In this document: positions 16,670 to 25,273 of the stretch, in pieces | Layout of the letters: the number at the start of each line of letters is the position of its first letter | Position numbering within the stretch: position 1 is the first letter of the stretch | NCBI GenBank assembly: GCA_021793405.1 | Contig: JAJYSV010000024.1 | Coordinates: 1 to 53,361, forward strand | Length of the DNA: 53,361 nt | From: Acidobacteriota bacterium | GTDB lineage: Bacteria > Acidobacteriota > Terriglobia > Terriglobales > Acidobacteriaceae | Direction of reading: 5' to 3' | Position numbers and translations under genes: made by a program | Notes under the pieces: generated by a model | Told to the model about the DNA's origin: nothing | The model's database searches: none | The model's input: only the letters and a program-made list of their open reading frames with translations

Positions 16670-17854
16670 CTAGTGGATGGGCACATTCTGCACGACGCGG
16701 CTAATTACGCCGGTAGGACTGGGCGCATCCGGTTTGAGGTTGCAGTGGATTGAGAAAAAAAGCCCTAGCATCTGGCCGAAGATGACGTCGAGGGGCGGCC
16801 GATATGCATCTGGGATCGAAGTCCGCAATCCGGATGTGAGGAGGTATTCGCATTCCTTCCGAATCTCGCTGGTCGCTTCGATCTCCACCGCGACACGTGT
16901 CTGTACGACACCTTTTTTTCCGATTTCCCTCAGCAGGTCGGCTTCATAGTGCTGCCGTCGGCGATCGCCGGAAACGTAGCAGACGAACAAGGTCTCTGCA
17001 TTCAATGCAGCCAAAGGGCCGTGCCGCAATCCAAGGGCGGATTCGGACATGGACTGGATGCGACCCGCGGTGAGTTCGGAAACCTTCAAGGCGGACTCGG
17101 TGGCAACCGCTTTCATCGCTCCCGAGCCGACAAAGCAAACCCTGGTATAGGGCCCTTCGGCCAGACTGGCCGCGCACTGGTCGGCCACCTCGAGGAACTT
17201 TTCTCCCGCGGCTGACAGGGATTGCAGGATAGGCTCGTATTCCTCCAACGTCCAGGTATTGGCAAGGCATTGACCGCAGACAACCATGTTCGAGAAAGAA
17301 CTCGTCATAGCCAGTCCGCGATCATTGACGGCGTCATCCAACAAAAGCCCGAACACCCGCGGTTCGTTCCGGTGGTCCACAATCATTTTTCCCGATGCAT
17401 TGCAGGAGACAACCAGATGGGAAATGTTCAAGTACTCCTTCAGCGCCTTGTCCAGCACGGTGACGCCTTCGGGGCTGTCGCCCGATCTCGAGAAGGATAT
17501 CCACAGGTAGCTCCGGTCGCGCAGGATGTAATCCTCAAAATTGGTGAGCAGGTCTGTGCTGGCGACTGCGGTCACCTCGCACTGCCATTTCTGCCGCAAC
17601 AGCGCGACCAGGGACTGGCCAATATAATCGGAGGTGCCAGCTCCAATGAGAAAAACGATTGGGCGTTGGGTGGAATCCGGACCAATCCCGTTGGAATGTA
17701 AAAAGGCCTCGATTTCTGAGCGACGTTGCTGGAAATTCATGAATGTCGTGGCCCAAGTATGGGGCTGTTGAGCAATTTCGCCGGGAGTATGGGACAACCC
17801 GCGTTTTTCCTTTTCTTCTTGGTCCAAGTGGATGAGACGCAGCAAGTTCGTCAC
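16670..17854 (-). CDS. agaS: SIS-domain sugar isomerase/deaminase, AgaS family
   Basis: A 394-residue cytoplasmic protein with two sugar-isomerase (SIS) domains. The first contains PIVFLIGAGTSDYIGQSL and WISFSRSGDSPEG (phosphosugar-binding Ser/Thr loops); the second has VCFVGSGAMKAVATESALKVSEL and the catalytic-region SESALGLRHGPLA. Order and length match AgaS, which deaminates/isomerises galactosamine 6-phosphate in N-acetylgalactosamine use. The start is GTG with GGAG ten bases upstream. It is divergent from a PfkB kinase, as expected for tagatose-6-phosphate-type metabolism, but I did not find an AgaA-type deacetylase. Confidence 0.87.
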   Translation of the reverse strand: MTNLLRLIHLDQEEKEKRGLSHTPGEIAQQPHTWATTFMNFQQRRSEIEAFLHSNGIGPDSTQRPIVFLIGAGTSDYIGQSLVALLRQKWQCEVTAVASTDLLTNFEDYILRDRSYLWISFSRSGDSPEGVTVLDKALKEYLNISHLVVSCNASGKMIVDHRNEPRVFGLLLDDAVNDRGLAMTSSFSNMVVCGQCLANTWTLEEYEPILQSLSAAGEKFLEVADQCAASLAEGPYTRVCFVGSGAMKAVATESALKVSELTAGRIQSMSESALGLRHGPLAALNAETLFVCYVSGDRRRQHYEADLLREIGKKGVVQTRVAVEIEATSEIRKECEYLLTSGLRTSIPDAYRPPLDVIFGQMLGLFFSIHCNLKPDAPSPTGVISRVVQNVPIH

Positions 17855-17950
17855 AGCTCAATTACTCCTTTGGAGCCTGATATCGCAGGAAACCGGACTC
17901 AAAAAACAGACACCACAACAATGATAAGATAACAAAACGGAATTGATCAT

Positions 17951-17971
17951 AACTTAGAAGATACAACTTAG
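17951..17971. promoter_or_regulatory. Direct repeats in the agaS/pfkB divergent region
   Basis: AACTTAG occurs twice, at 17951-17957 and 17965-17971, with a 14-bp period, in the AT-rich 148-bp gap between the divergent agaS and kinase genes. Such spacing fits an operator for a regulator shared by both genes, perhaps the DeoR protein at 20.7 kb. The motif does not match the inverted repeat near that regulator's own promoter. Confidence 0.35.
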
Positions 17972-18002
17972 CAACCCGTTAGTGATGTACCTCAGCTAAA
18001 AA

Positions 18003-18968
18003 ATGGCACCCCACGATAAACGATACGACGTCAATATTGCTGGCGAAATTAATCTTGATTTGATCATGTACGGTTTGCCGGAGAACATCCCTTTAGAACG
18101 AGAGATTCTGGCCACAGATTTCCGCCTCACTCTCGGGGGTTCATCGGCCATTGTTGCGCATAACCTCGCGACTCTTGGGGCCAGGGTGGGCTTTACGACG
18201 CGCGTAGGCAAAGACGAATTAGGCCGAATCGCACTCGAACGCTTGGCAGAAAGCGGGGCAGATCTGTCCCAGATTGTCTATGCGGCAGATGCAACCAACA
18301 CTGGCGTCACGATTCTGCTGCACCACGGCGCCTACCGCCGGATCCTTACCTATCCCGGTACCATGAGCGGTATGTCCCGGGCCGACCTCAATTTCGAGTA
18401 TCTGGCCTCGGCACGCCACTTCCACTTGTCCTCTCTTTTTCTGCAACAGGCTCTGGCCCCCGATCTGCAGGCGTTGTTTCGTGACTTGAAGCGTGCCGGA
18501 CTCACGATTTCCCTGGATACGAATGACGATCCGGAAGACCGTTGGGATGGCGTTCTGCAGGAATTGCTGGAGTACGTCGACGTATTGCTTCCAAATGCCA
18601 ATGAAGCCTGCCGGATTGCCCGGTGCGACACTGTCGAGGAAGCACTGCATGCGTTGTCCAGCCGCGTGCCGTGCGTTGCCGCCAAGTGCGGCGCTCGTGG
18701 GGCGCTGGTTCAGATCGGTGATCGACTCCACCGCGTTCCTCCGCTCAAAGTGAATCCCGTGGATACCATCGGCGCGGGGGATAGCTTCGATGCGGGTTTT
18801 CTGTGCGGTTACGTTCGCGGTGCGGACCCGCTGGAGTGTGCTGCCGCGGGCAACATTACTGGTGCGCTATCCACCTTGCGGCCGGGGGGCACGGAGGCAT
18901 TTCGGGATTCAGCGTTTCGCGAAAGCTTCCTGCGGGAACATCAATTCCCATTCATGGACTGCCGGTAG
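18003..18968 (+). CDS. PfkB-family carbohydrate kinase
   Basis: A 321-residue ribokinase/PfkB-fold kinase. The N-terminal substrate-side motif is visible as LTLGGSSAIVAHNLATLGA and the C-terminal PfkB signature as DTIGAGDSFDAGF (anion hole GAGD with the catalytic Asp). It lies divergently from agaS, so its likely substrate is a ketose or ketose-6-phosphate from amino-sugar degradation, for example tagatose 6-phosphate. That is inference from context, because PfkB proteins are hard to assign. No clear Shine-Dalgarno sequence is visible before the ATG. Confidence 0.87.
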   Translation: MAPHDKRYDVNIAGEINLDLIMYGLPENIPLEREILATDFRLTLGGSSAIVAHNLATLGARVGFTTRVGKDELGRIALERLAESGADLSQIVYAADATNTGVTILLHHGAYRRILTYPGTMSGMSRADLNFEYLASARHFHLSSLFLQQALAPDLQALFRDLKRAGLTISLDTNDDPEDRWDGVLQELLEYVDVLLPNANEACRIARCDTVEEALHALSSRVPCVAAKCGARGALVQIGDRLHRVPPLKVNPVDTIGAGDSFDAGFLCGYVRGADPLECAAAGNITGALSTLRPGGTEAFRDSAFRESFLREHQFPFMDCR

Positions 18969-19146
18969 CATTTCCACAAACGCAACGGCCGATTTCGGTT
19001 CCCTCATGCAGGCTGCCAGTCCAACGCGCTGACTCTCTGTATTCCGGTGTGCAATTAGTTCAGCACCATCCGGATGCGCGCGAGAGACATACAACCTGCG
19101 CAAACGCATCTAGAAAGTAACTATTCGTCACAAAACAAAAGATATA

Positions 19147-20442
19147 TTAGCGGGCGGAGCACCATTCGTGCACGAAAACAAGCAGCACCTTTGCGGCATC
19201 AATGAGCGAGTCGATCTCGACATACTCGTCCGCCGCGTGCGTGTTGCCGCCTCGTGGTCCCCATAGGACGGCGGGAGTCCTGGTGACCATATGGAAGATA
19301 TACATGTCGCAGGGGGCCTCAAAGCCAACCACCGGCGGCGTCTTGCCCAGCACTCTGGCGGCGCAATCGGCTAGCTCGGTGACGAGCGAATCCTCGGCGG
19401 GAATCGCAGATCCGGGCAGCCATCGGGACGGAAACATAACGTCGGGCGGTTGTACAAAGGGGCTATTAGGCGCGCTGGAGAGCGATGCGATCCACTCCAA
19501 AAATTCCCGATCGATGTCTTCGAGCTTTTCGCCTGGCATGGCCTGCCAATAAATTTCCAGCTTGCATTTTTCCGGAATCGCGATCGGCTCTTTGGTTCCC
19601 CATGGCGCGGTGAAGACTTTCGTGACACTCACGGGGACGGGATCGGTGGCGTCGCCGTACAGGGGATGAGGCTTGGCGTGCATACGGCGCTGATCGGCAA
19701 AATCTTTGAGCTTCGCCAGCAGGAACGTCAATTGCTCTATGACGCCAGGAGAAGGCGGCCCTTCGCTCAGGATTCCACCAGAAGCTTCCAGTGTGACATG
19801 GGCGATGCGGCCGCCGCGGTGCGCGGGACAAATCCGCAGGAACGACGGCTCGGAGATGATGGCCGCATCCGCATTGAATCCTTTGAGGCGGCCAGCGATG
19901 GTTCCGTTTACGCCGCCAAACTCTTCATCCACCACCGACTCGAATAGAACGTCTCCTGTCAAAGAGAGATTTAGTTTATGCAGACACTCCATTACGAAAA
20001 GGTGGGTCGCCACCCCCCCCTTCATGTCGTTGGAGCCGCGTCCATAGAGAAGGTTTCCTTCCACGGCTCCGCCGAACGGATCTCTCTTCCAGGGGGCGGA
20101 GCCGACAGGAACCGTGTCGATGTGACCGGAGAGCAGCAGCGATCGACCGTTGCCCATGCCCTTGCGGCGTGCTCCTACGTTGGGACGATTGGCATATTCC
20201 CGACCTGGCCTGTATAAAGGATGATCCTTCAGTCCTGGCACCTGATCGAAGGTGTAGGAAGTTGGGTCGCATCCCAGAGTGGCCAGAAACCGGGCAATGT
20301 ATTTTTGGCATGCGCCCTCGCTGCCCGTAGGCGGAGTATTTTCCGAAGGGATGCGGACAATGTCCTGAAGTATTTGGACCAGGCGGTCGGCGTGTTGTTC
20401 GACATAGGAAGTGAGTGCGTCTTGAATTGCCAAGTCATTCAT
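19147..20442 (-). CDS. M20-family metallopeptidase (ArgE/DapE/carboxypeptidase type)
   Basis: A 431-residue two-zinc amidohydrolase of the ArgE/DapE/ACY1/CPG2 family. Zinc-binding and catalytic signatures are SGHIDTVPVG, YGRGSNDMKGG, the Glu pair in VVDEEFGGVNG, SEPSFL, and the C-terminal His in GGNTHAADEY. An inserted dimerisation domain lies between about residues 205 and 320. The family removes acyl or amino-acid groups, so in this setting it might deacylate an N-acyl amino sugar or a peptide; no specificity can be read. The start has no good ribosome site. It is divergent from the DeoR regulator. Confidence 0.85.
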   Translation of the reverse strand: MNDLAIQDALTSYVEQHADRLVQILQDIVRIPSENTPPTGSEGACQKYIARFLATLGCDPTSYTFDQVPGLKDHPLYRPGREYANRPNVGARRKGMGNGRSLLLSGHIDTVPVGSAPWKRDPFGGAVEGNLLYGRGSNDMKGGVATHLFVMECLHKLNLSLTGDVLFESVVDEEFGGVNGTIAGRLKGFNADAAIISEPSFLRICPAHRGGRIAHVTLEASGGILSEGPPSPGVIEQLTFLLAKLKDFADQRRMHAKPHPLYGDATDPVPVSVTKVFTAPWGTKEPIAIPEKCKLEIYWQAMPGEKLEDIDREFLEWIASLSSAPNSPFVQPPDVMFPSRWLPGSAIPAEDSLVTELADCAARVLGKTPPVVGFEAPCDMYIFHMVTRTPAVLWGPRGGNTHAADEYVEIDSLIDAAKVLLVFVHEWCSAR

Positions 20443-20510
20443 TCGCGCGGCCCTCGTGGCGTCAATCTATTCTGAGATCTTCGCGTCAGACATTTCGATC
20501 TATTGCGTAT

Positions 20511-20565
20511 TTGACGCACTCGCTCTTTCGAAATTACATCATAACGGAAAGGCGCAAGTGCGTCA
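20511..20565 (+). promoter_or_regulatory. Promoter flanked by a 9-bp perfect inverted repeat upstream of the DeoR gene
   Basis: TGACGCACT (20512-20520) and AGTGCGTCA (20557-20565) form a perfect inverted repeat with 36 bp between. A candidate -35 TTGACG (20511-20516) overlaps the left arm and a weak -10 TACATC (20535-20540) lies 18 bp after it, between the arms. This suggests looping or double-site autoregulation by the DeoR protein, or control of the divergent M20 gene. The rest of the 287-bp gap shows nothing else clear. Confidence 0.45.
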
Positions 20566-20729
20566 TACCCTTCTAGATCGCGCTAACTCTGGGACATATG
20601 CCCAGAAATAGACAGCAACGGAACTCAGGAAAGCGATGATAAACGGTTGCCGCAGCGAAAAGTTCGTGAATAATGGATTGGCAGCAAGATATTACGAAAG
20701 CCAAGCAGCTGTTTTACAGGAGGCCAGTC

Positions 20730-21569
20730 GTGAGCACCGTGCAGAAAAGTGGCCGAAATCCGAATAGGTCGCAGAATGATTCGTTGACCATGTCGGATAG
20801 CGACCCCATGCTGATTGAAGAGCGCAGACAATATATATTGGCGCTCGCACAGAGCAAGGGCCGCGTCCTCGTACGAGATCTTTCCAAAACCTTTGGTATT
20901 TCCCAGATCACGATTCGAAAAGACCTGGACCATCTGCAGGCAAAGGGGCTGCTGCAGCGCAGCCATGGAGGTGCATTGCCGGCACAACCCGGCGCGTTGT
21001 TCGATCCGACATTGCAGGAGAAAGAAAAAAGTCATCGCAGCGAGAAGATGCGTATTGCGACCGCAGCCGCGAAGCTGGTCAAGGAAGGACAATGCGTCAT
21101 GCTCGACTCCGGCACGACGACTACGGCTGTGGCCCAGGCATTAAAAAAATTCTCGCATTTGACAGTGATTACCAATGGCGTCAATATCGCGGCGGAACTG
21201 ACGGGGACCAACTTTGATGTGATCCTTACGGGCGGAATCGTGCGAAAGAATTCCTTTTCCCTGGTTGGCCCGTTGGCGGAAGACATGCTGGAAGAAATGC
21301 ACGCGGACATTCTTTTTCTAGGAGTTGATGGTTTCGATACCGAAATTGGACTAACCACGCCGAATCTGCTGGAGTCGCGCGTGAACCGGGCCATGGTCAA
21401 AGCGGCGGCAAAAGTGGTGGCGGTCTGCGATTCAACGAAATTCGAGCGCAGAAGTCTGTCCCGTATCGTACCGACGACGGCAGTTCATCAGGTCATCACC
21501 GATACCAATCTACGGACGGAAATCGCAGCCGCCCTGCGCGATCTGAATATTGACCTGATTCTCGTCTAG
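20730..21569 (+). CDS. DeoR-family transcriptional regulator (AgaR-like)
   Basis: A 279-residue repressor. The N-terminal HTH reads IEERRQYILALAQSKGRVLVR..FGISQITIRKDLDHL, and the rest is a DeoR sugar-phosphate sensor domain with LDSGTTTTAVAQAL, VITNGVNIA and the conserved LTGGIVRKNSFSLVGPLAE. The open frame extends upstream to 20673, but GTG at 20730 has AGGAGG at ideal spacing and is the better start. DeoR proteins usually bind a phosphorylated sugar made by their own pathway, so it probably governs agaS, the kinase and/or kduI. Confidence 0.9.
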   Translation: MSTVQKSGRNPNRSQNDSLTMSDSDPMLIEERRQYILALAQSKGRVLVRDLSKTFGISQITIRKDLDHLQAKGLLQRSHGGALPAQPGALFDPTLQEKEKSHRSEKMRIATAAAKLVKEGQCVMLDSGTTTTAVAQALKKFSHLTVITNGVNIAAELTGTNFDVILTGGIVRKNSFSLVGPLAEDMLEEMHADILFLGVDGFDTEIGLTTPNLLESRVNRAMVKAAAKVVAVCDSTKFERRSLSRIVPTTAVHQVITDTNLRTEIAAALRDLNIDLILV

Positions 21570-21647
21570 CGATGTTCTGTGCATCTACCCATTGCGTGAC
21601 GCCGAAAAGTGAACGGATCGAGCCGCTAAGCAAACTATGAGGGATAG

Positions 21648-22478
21648 ATGAAAATACTGCAGATGCCAGATCAGATTCGTTACGCAACCATGACGACCGA
21701 CCAACTGCGGGCGTCCTTTCTTCTGGAGGACCTTTTCGAGCCGGGCACGATCCAGAACGTGTATGTAGATTTGGATCGGACCGTGATCGGCTCAGCGGTA
21801 CCGCTCCAGCGACCGCTTGCATTGCCGACTTATCCGGAATTGCGTGCGGATTCCTTTACAGAACGGCGCGAACTCGGCGTGTTGAACATTGGGACCAAGG
21901 GCGAAGTGCGCGTCGACGCCGAAACGTTTGAGCTAAATCATCTCGATTGCCTGTACATCGGTCGCGGCAAGCACGAGATTGTCTTTACGAGTGACGACGC
22001 TGCACGTCCGGCGGAGTTTTATCTGCTGAGCTACCCGGCGCACGTCGAATATCCGACCCGGTTATCGAAACGCGAGGAGCTAGAACCGGTTTCGTTGGGA
22101 GCTTCCGCAACCGCTAACGCGCGCCAGATCCGAAAGCACATCCATCTGGAAGGCGTGCGAAGCTGCCAGTTAGTGATGGGGTTTACGGAGATGCAACCCG
22201 GCAGCGTGTGGAACACAATGCCGCCCCACACTCACATGCGGCGCTCTGAAATCTATTTGTACTTCAATATTCCGGCGGATGACCGGGTGATTCATCTGAT
22301 GGGCCCAGCGCAGGAAACGCGTCACCTTGTGATCGCGAACAAGCAAGTGGCCATATCTCCCGGATGGTCGATGCATGCCGGGGTGGGAACAAACAGCTAC
22401 ACGTTTTGCTGGGGCATGGGCGGCGAGAACCAGGTATACAACGACATGGACCCAATTCCGATCAAAGATATACGCTGA
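21648..22478 (+). CDS. kduI: 5-dehydro-4-deoxy-D-glucuronate isomerase KduI
   Basis: A 276-residue cupin-fold isomerase that converts 5-keto-4-deoxyuronate (from unsaturated uronates of pectin or glycosaminoglycans) to 2-keto-3-deoxygluconate precursors. The zinc ligands are clear: His194 and His196 in PPHTHMRRSE, Glu201, and His243 in GWSMHAG. These match the E. coli enzyme with a two-residue offset, and the length (278 in E. coli) agrees. GAGGG precedes the ATG. It follows the DeoR gene by 78 bp. No KduD or polysaccharide lyase is in the window. Confidence 0.95.
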   Translation: MKILQMPDQIRYATMTTDQLRASFLLEDLFEPGTIQNVYVDLDRTVIGSAVPLQRPLALPTYPELRADSFTERRELGVLNIGTKGEVRVDAETFELNHLDCLYIGRGKHEIVFTSDDAARPAEFYLLSYPAHVEYPTRLSKREELEPVSLGASATANARQIRKHIHLEGVRSCQLVMGFTEMQPGSVWNTMPPHTHMRRSEIYLYFNIPADDRVIHLMGPAQETRHLVIANKQVAISPGWSMHAGVGTNSYTFCWGMGGENQVYNDMDPIPIKDIR

Positions 22479-22599
22479 CTGAATTGGCGAGCATCGGGCA
22501 ACGGTATGCTTTGCCGGCGGTCGAACGAAACCGGGCGACACGCATGGAGTGTGCCGCGCTTCATTGGACGACGGAATACTGAATTGAGGAGAAAGCAGA

Positions 22600-23067
22600 A
22601 TGAAACTCATCTGGGGGATGGCGATGGCATTGACGGCAATGACGGCACTGGCACAGAGCGGGGGAGTGAATCATTATTCCGCCGCAAAGTTGCAGCGGAT
22701 GGCACAGAAGCTGGAGCAACAGGCGACCTCGGATAGGACGGGTATTGCGGCTAAAACGCTGGAGAAGTATCCGGGGCATTTCACCATGCTGACGGTGCGG
22801 ACGAGCAGCGGGGGCGCCGAGATGCATGCGCACGATGCGGACATCTTCTTCATTGTCGATGGACAGGCGGCACTGACGACCGGCGGAACAATCGTTGATG
22901 CCAAGACGACGGCACCCGGTGAAACACGGGGGACGAAAGTCGAAGGCGGAGTGACGCAGCAGTTGGGTAAGGGAGACGTGGTTCATATTTCACCGAACAC
23001 GCCGCACCAGATGACGATTGCCAAAGGTCACAGCGTGACCTACTTTGTCGTAAAGGTCCACGAGTAA
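22600..23067 (+). CDS. Secreted cupin-domain protein
   Basis: A 155-residue protein with a short Sec signal (about 1-19, ending TALAQ) and one cupin domain. The metal-type motif 1 is MHAHDADIFFIVDGQAAL and motif 2 is GDVVHISPNTPHQM. It may bind a small ligand or act as an isomerase or dioxygenase in the periplasm, but the enzyme class is not visible. GAGGAG precedes the ATG. The 283-bp gap downstream (23068-23350) shows nothing I recognise. Confidence 0.78.
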   Translation: MKLIWGMAMALTAMTALAQSGGVNHYSAAKLQRMAQKLEQQATSDRTGIAAKTLEKYPGHFTMLTVRTSSGGAEMHAHDADIFFIVDGQAALTTGGTIVDAKTTAPGETRGTKVEGGVTQQLGKGDVVHISPNTPHQMTIAKGHSVTYFVVKVHE

Positions 23068-23350
23068 GCACTGCTGCCGGAAAGCTGCGCGCGGTTTTCT
23101 CTGAGACCATCGTGCAGGAATGCGGCGCATCGGAGTTTCCAGATGCGGCTGCGCGATCCATTTCAATTTCAGGCGCTTGGATGTGTGACGGGAAGGAACT
23201 GTCATGTCTCCGGCATCGCCGCTTCTGTGATGGGCACCTTGAGTAGAGCTATTGCATCCCCTCTGGAGATGTCGGGGTTCTGATCGCGGCAGCATGAGAT
23301 TTCGATGGTATAAAGGATTGGCCAACTTTCTGCTAGAAGGAGTGTTTTGA

Positions 23351-24310
23351 ATGTCTTCTTCACGTCGTCATTTTCTCGCGGGTCTGGGCGCTGTCGCCGC
23401 CGCCGCTGCCGTTCCTGGTTCCGCAGCGAGCGCTCTTGCGGGTCCCGCGTTGCTATATCCGCCGACGGATTTATCGTGTTTCGATTTGCCATTGCATCAC
23501 GGAGCGGCGGACATACGAATCGGATATGCAGCCATTCCCTGGAAGGAAAAAAATCAGCAGGCGATCGAAGAGATTTCCGCACTGGGATATCCCGGGATTC
23601 AGCTGCTTGCGAATGTGTTGGATGATTATCCCGATCCGCACGCCCTCAAAGACATGTTGGAGAAGCACAATCTTACCTTCGTCGCATTGTCCAGTGGAAC
23701 TGCTCCGATCGATCCGGCGCTAGAGAGCAAGACTTTGGAAACCCATGCCGCCCACGCCCACTACCTGCATGAAGCAGGCGGAGACTACCTGCAAATCGTA
23801 GGTCCGTCGAGCAAGGGAACCACGTTTACGGCCAGTGACTATCGTCGAGAAGGGAAATTGCTGACGGAGATTGGCAAGCGCGCCGCGGACTATGGAGTGC
23901 GAACAGGATTTCATAATCACATGGGCACGATGGGCCAAACGCCGGAACAGGTGGACGCGATTCTCGATGCTGCCGATCCGCGCTATGTCAAGCTGGAACT
24001 CGATGTCGCGCATTATGTGCAGGGAGGGGGCGACCCGGCGGCTGCGATTCGCAAATATGACAAGCGATTGCTGTTTCTCCACCTGAAAGATGTCGAGCAC
24101 GCGGACACAAAAAATGGCTATCAATTTGTCGAGCTTGGCCAGGGAAGAGTGGACTTTGTTGCCATTTTCGACGCGTTGCACTCGATCCATTTCAGGGGGT
24201 GGGGCGTGGTGGAACTGGATGGAGAGAAGCCCGGTGCGAGTCGGATGCCGAAAGAGTCGGCGGAGATGAGCGACCAATATTTAATTCATGAGCTAGGAGT
24301 GCAGGTATGA
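23351..24310 (+). CDS. Tat-exported sugar phosphate isomerase/epimerase-like TIM barrel
   Basis: A 319-residue protein of the AP-endonuclease-2/xylose-isomerase-like superfamily (IolE/Hyi type). The N-terminus SSRRHFLAGLGAVAAAAAVPG is a Tat signal. The metal-site region shows VRTGFHNHMGTM, LELDVAHYVQGG and FLHLKDV, with the C-terminal Glu in VVELDGE. Tat export suggests a folded, metal-loaded enzyme acting on a periplasmic sugar. AAGGAG precedes the ATG. Its stop overlaps the next gene, a related barrel with no signal peptide. Confidence 0.85.
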   Translation: MSSSRRHFLAGLGAVAAAAAVPGSAASALAGPALLYPPTDLSCFDLPLHHGAADIRIGYAAIPWKEKNQQAIEEISALGYPGIQLLANVLDDYPDPHALKDMLEKHNLTFVALSSGTAPIDPALESKTLETHAAHAHYLHEAGGDYLQIVGPSSKGTTFTASDYRREGKLLTEIGKRAADYGVRTGFHNHMGTMGQTPEQVDAILDAADPRYVKLELDVAHYVQGGGDPAAAIRKYDKRLLFLHLKDVEHADTKNGYQFVELGQGRVDFVAIFDALHSIHFRGWGVVELDGEKPGASRMPKESAEMSDQYLIHELGVQV

Positions 24311-25185
24311 GCTGCCCATTTCGACTTGCTGTGATCAATGATGAAATCACGCAGGATTTTGGACGCGCTTGCGAGATCGCGTCTAAGGATTTTGGACTGA
24401 GCTGGATCGAGCTACGTGGCATGTGGAACAAGAACATCGTCGACCTGGACGCAGCGGAGATAGCGGAAAGCCGGAAGATTCTGGAAAAAAACAATCTGCG
24501 GGTCACCGATATTGCCAGCCCGCTGTTCAAGGTGGATTGGCCGGGTGCTCCTTTGCCCAAAGGAAGGAAGCGCCGCGACCAGTTCGGCGCTGATTTCGAT
24601 TTCAAGCAGCAGGACAGCGTGCTGGAGCGCTGCATTGAACTGGCGAAGGCGTTTCAAACGGACCGCATACGCTGCTTTGATTTCTGGAGGCTGGACGATC
24701 AGGCGCCATATCGGGCGGCAATCAACGATAAGCTGCGCGAAGCGGCGGAACGCTGCGCGAAGAGCGACAAGATTCTGCTGCTGGAAAATGAAATGTCGTG
24801 CAATACGGCAACCGGCGAAGAGTCGGCGGCTGTTCTGCGCGCAATTCCGAATAAGAACTTTATGTTGAACTGGGATCCAGGAAACGCCGCAGCGCTGGGA
24901 AGTACGCCCTATCCGCATGGCTTCGATCTTCTGCCAGAACATCGCATTGGGCATTGCCATTGCAAGGATGTGGTGCGCAAACCCGGCGGCGGGTATGCGT
25001 GGGCTCCCGTAGGCGGCGGAATTGTCGATTGGGTCGGGCAGTTTCGCGCATTCAAGCGGGATGGATATCACTATGCCGTCAGCCTGGAAACGCATTGGCG
25101 CGGCGCGGGTACTCCAGAGGCTTCGACGCGCATCAGTATGAAGGGCTTGAAACAGACACTGCAAAAGGCAGGGATTACCTGCTAA
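24307..25185 (+). CDS. Cytoplasmic sugar phosphate isomerase/epimerase-like TIM barrel
   Basis: A 292-residue xylose-isomerase-like TIM barrel. Metal-site positions are visible as LLLENEMSC, LNWDPGNAAA, IGHCHCKDV and the C-terminal Glu in VSLETHW. No signal peptide is present, in contrast to the preceding paralogue. The ATG overlaps that gene's stop (ATGA), so the two are coupled. The substrate cannot be assigned; the pathway context is sugar or uronate catabolism. Confidence 0.83.
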   Translation: MSCPFRLAVINDEITQDFGRACEIASKDFGLSWIELRGMWNKNIVDLDAAEIAESRKILEKNNLRVTDIASPLFKVDWPGAPLPKGRKRRDQFGADFDFKQQDSVLERCIELAKAFQTDRIRCFDFWRLDDQAPYRAAINDKLREAAERCAKSDKILLLENEMSCNTATGEESAAVLRAIPNKNFMLNWDPGNAAALGSTPYPHGFDLLPEHRIGHCHCKDVVRKPGGGYAWAPVGGGIVDWVGQFRAFKRDGYHYAVSLETHWRGAGTPEASTRISMKGLKQTLQKAGITC

Positions 25186-25273
25186 CCGGCGGGCAATTCT
25201 GCGTTCCGCGCGACTGATACAAACTTATCTATCTTGCCGGGTATTCTGTGGCCGGCACAGGAGCAAGCGAGCC

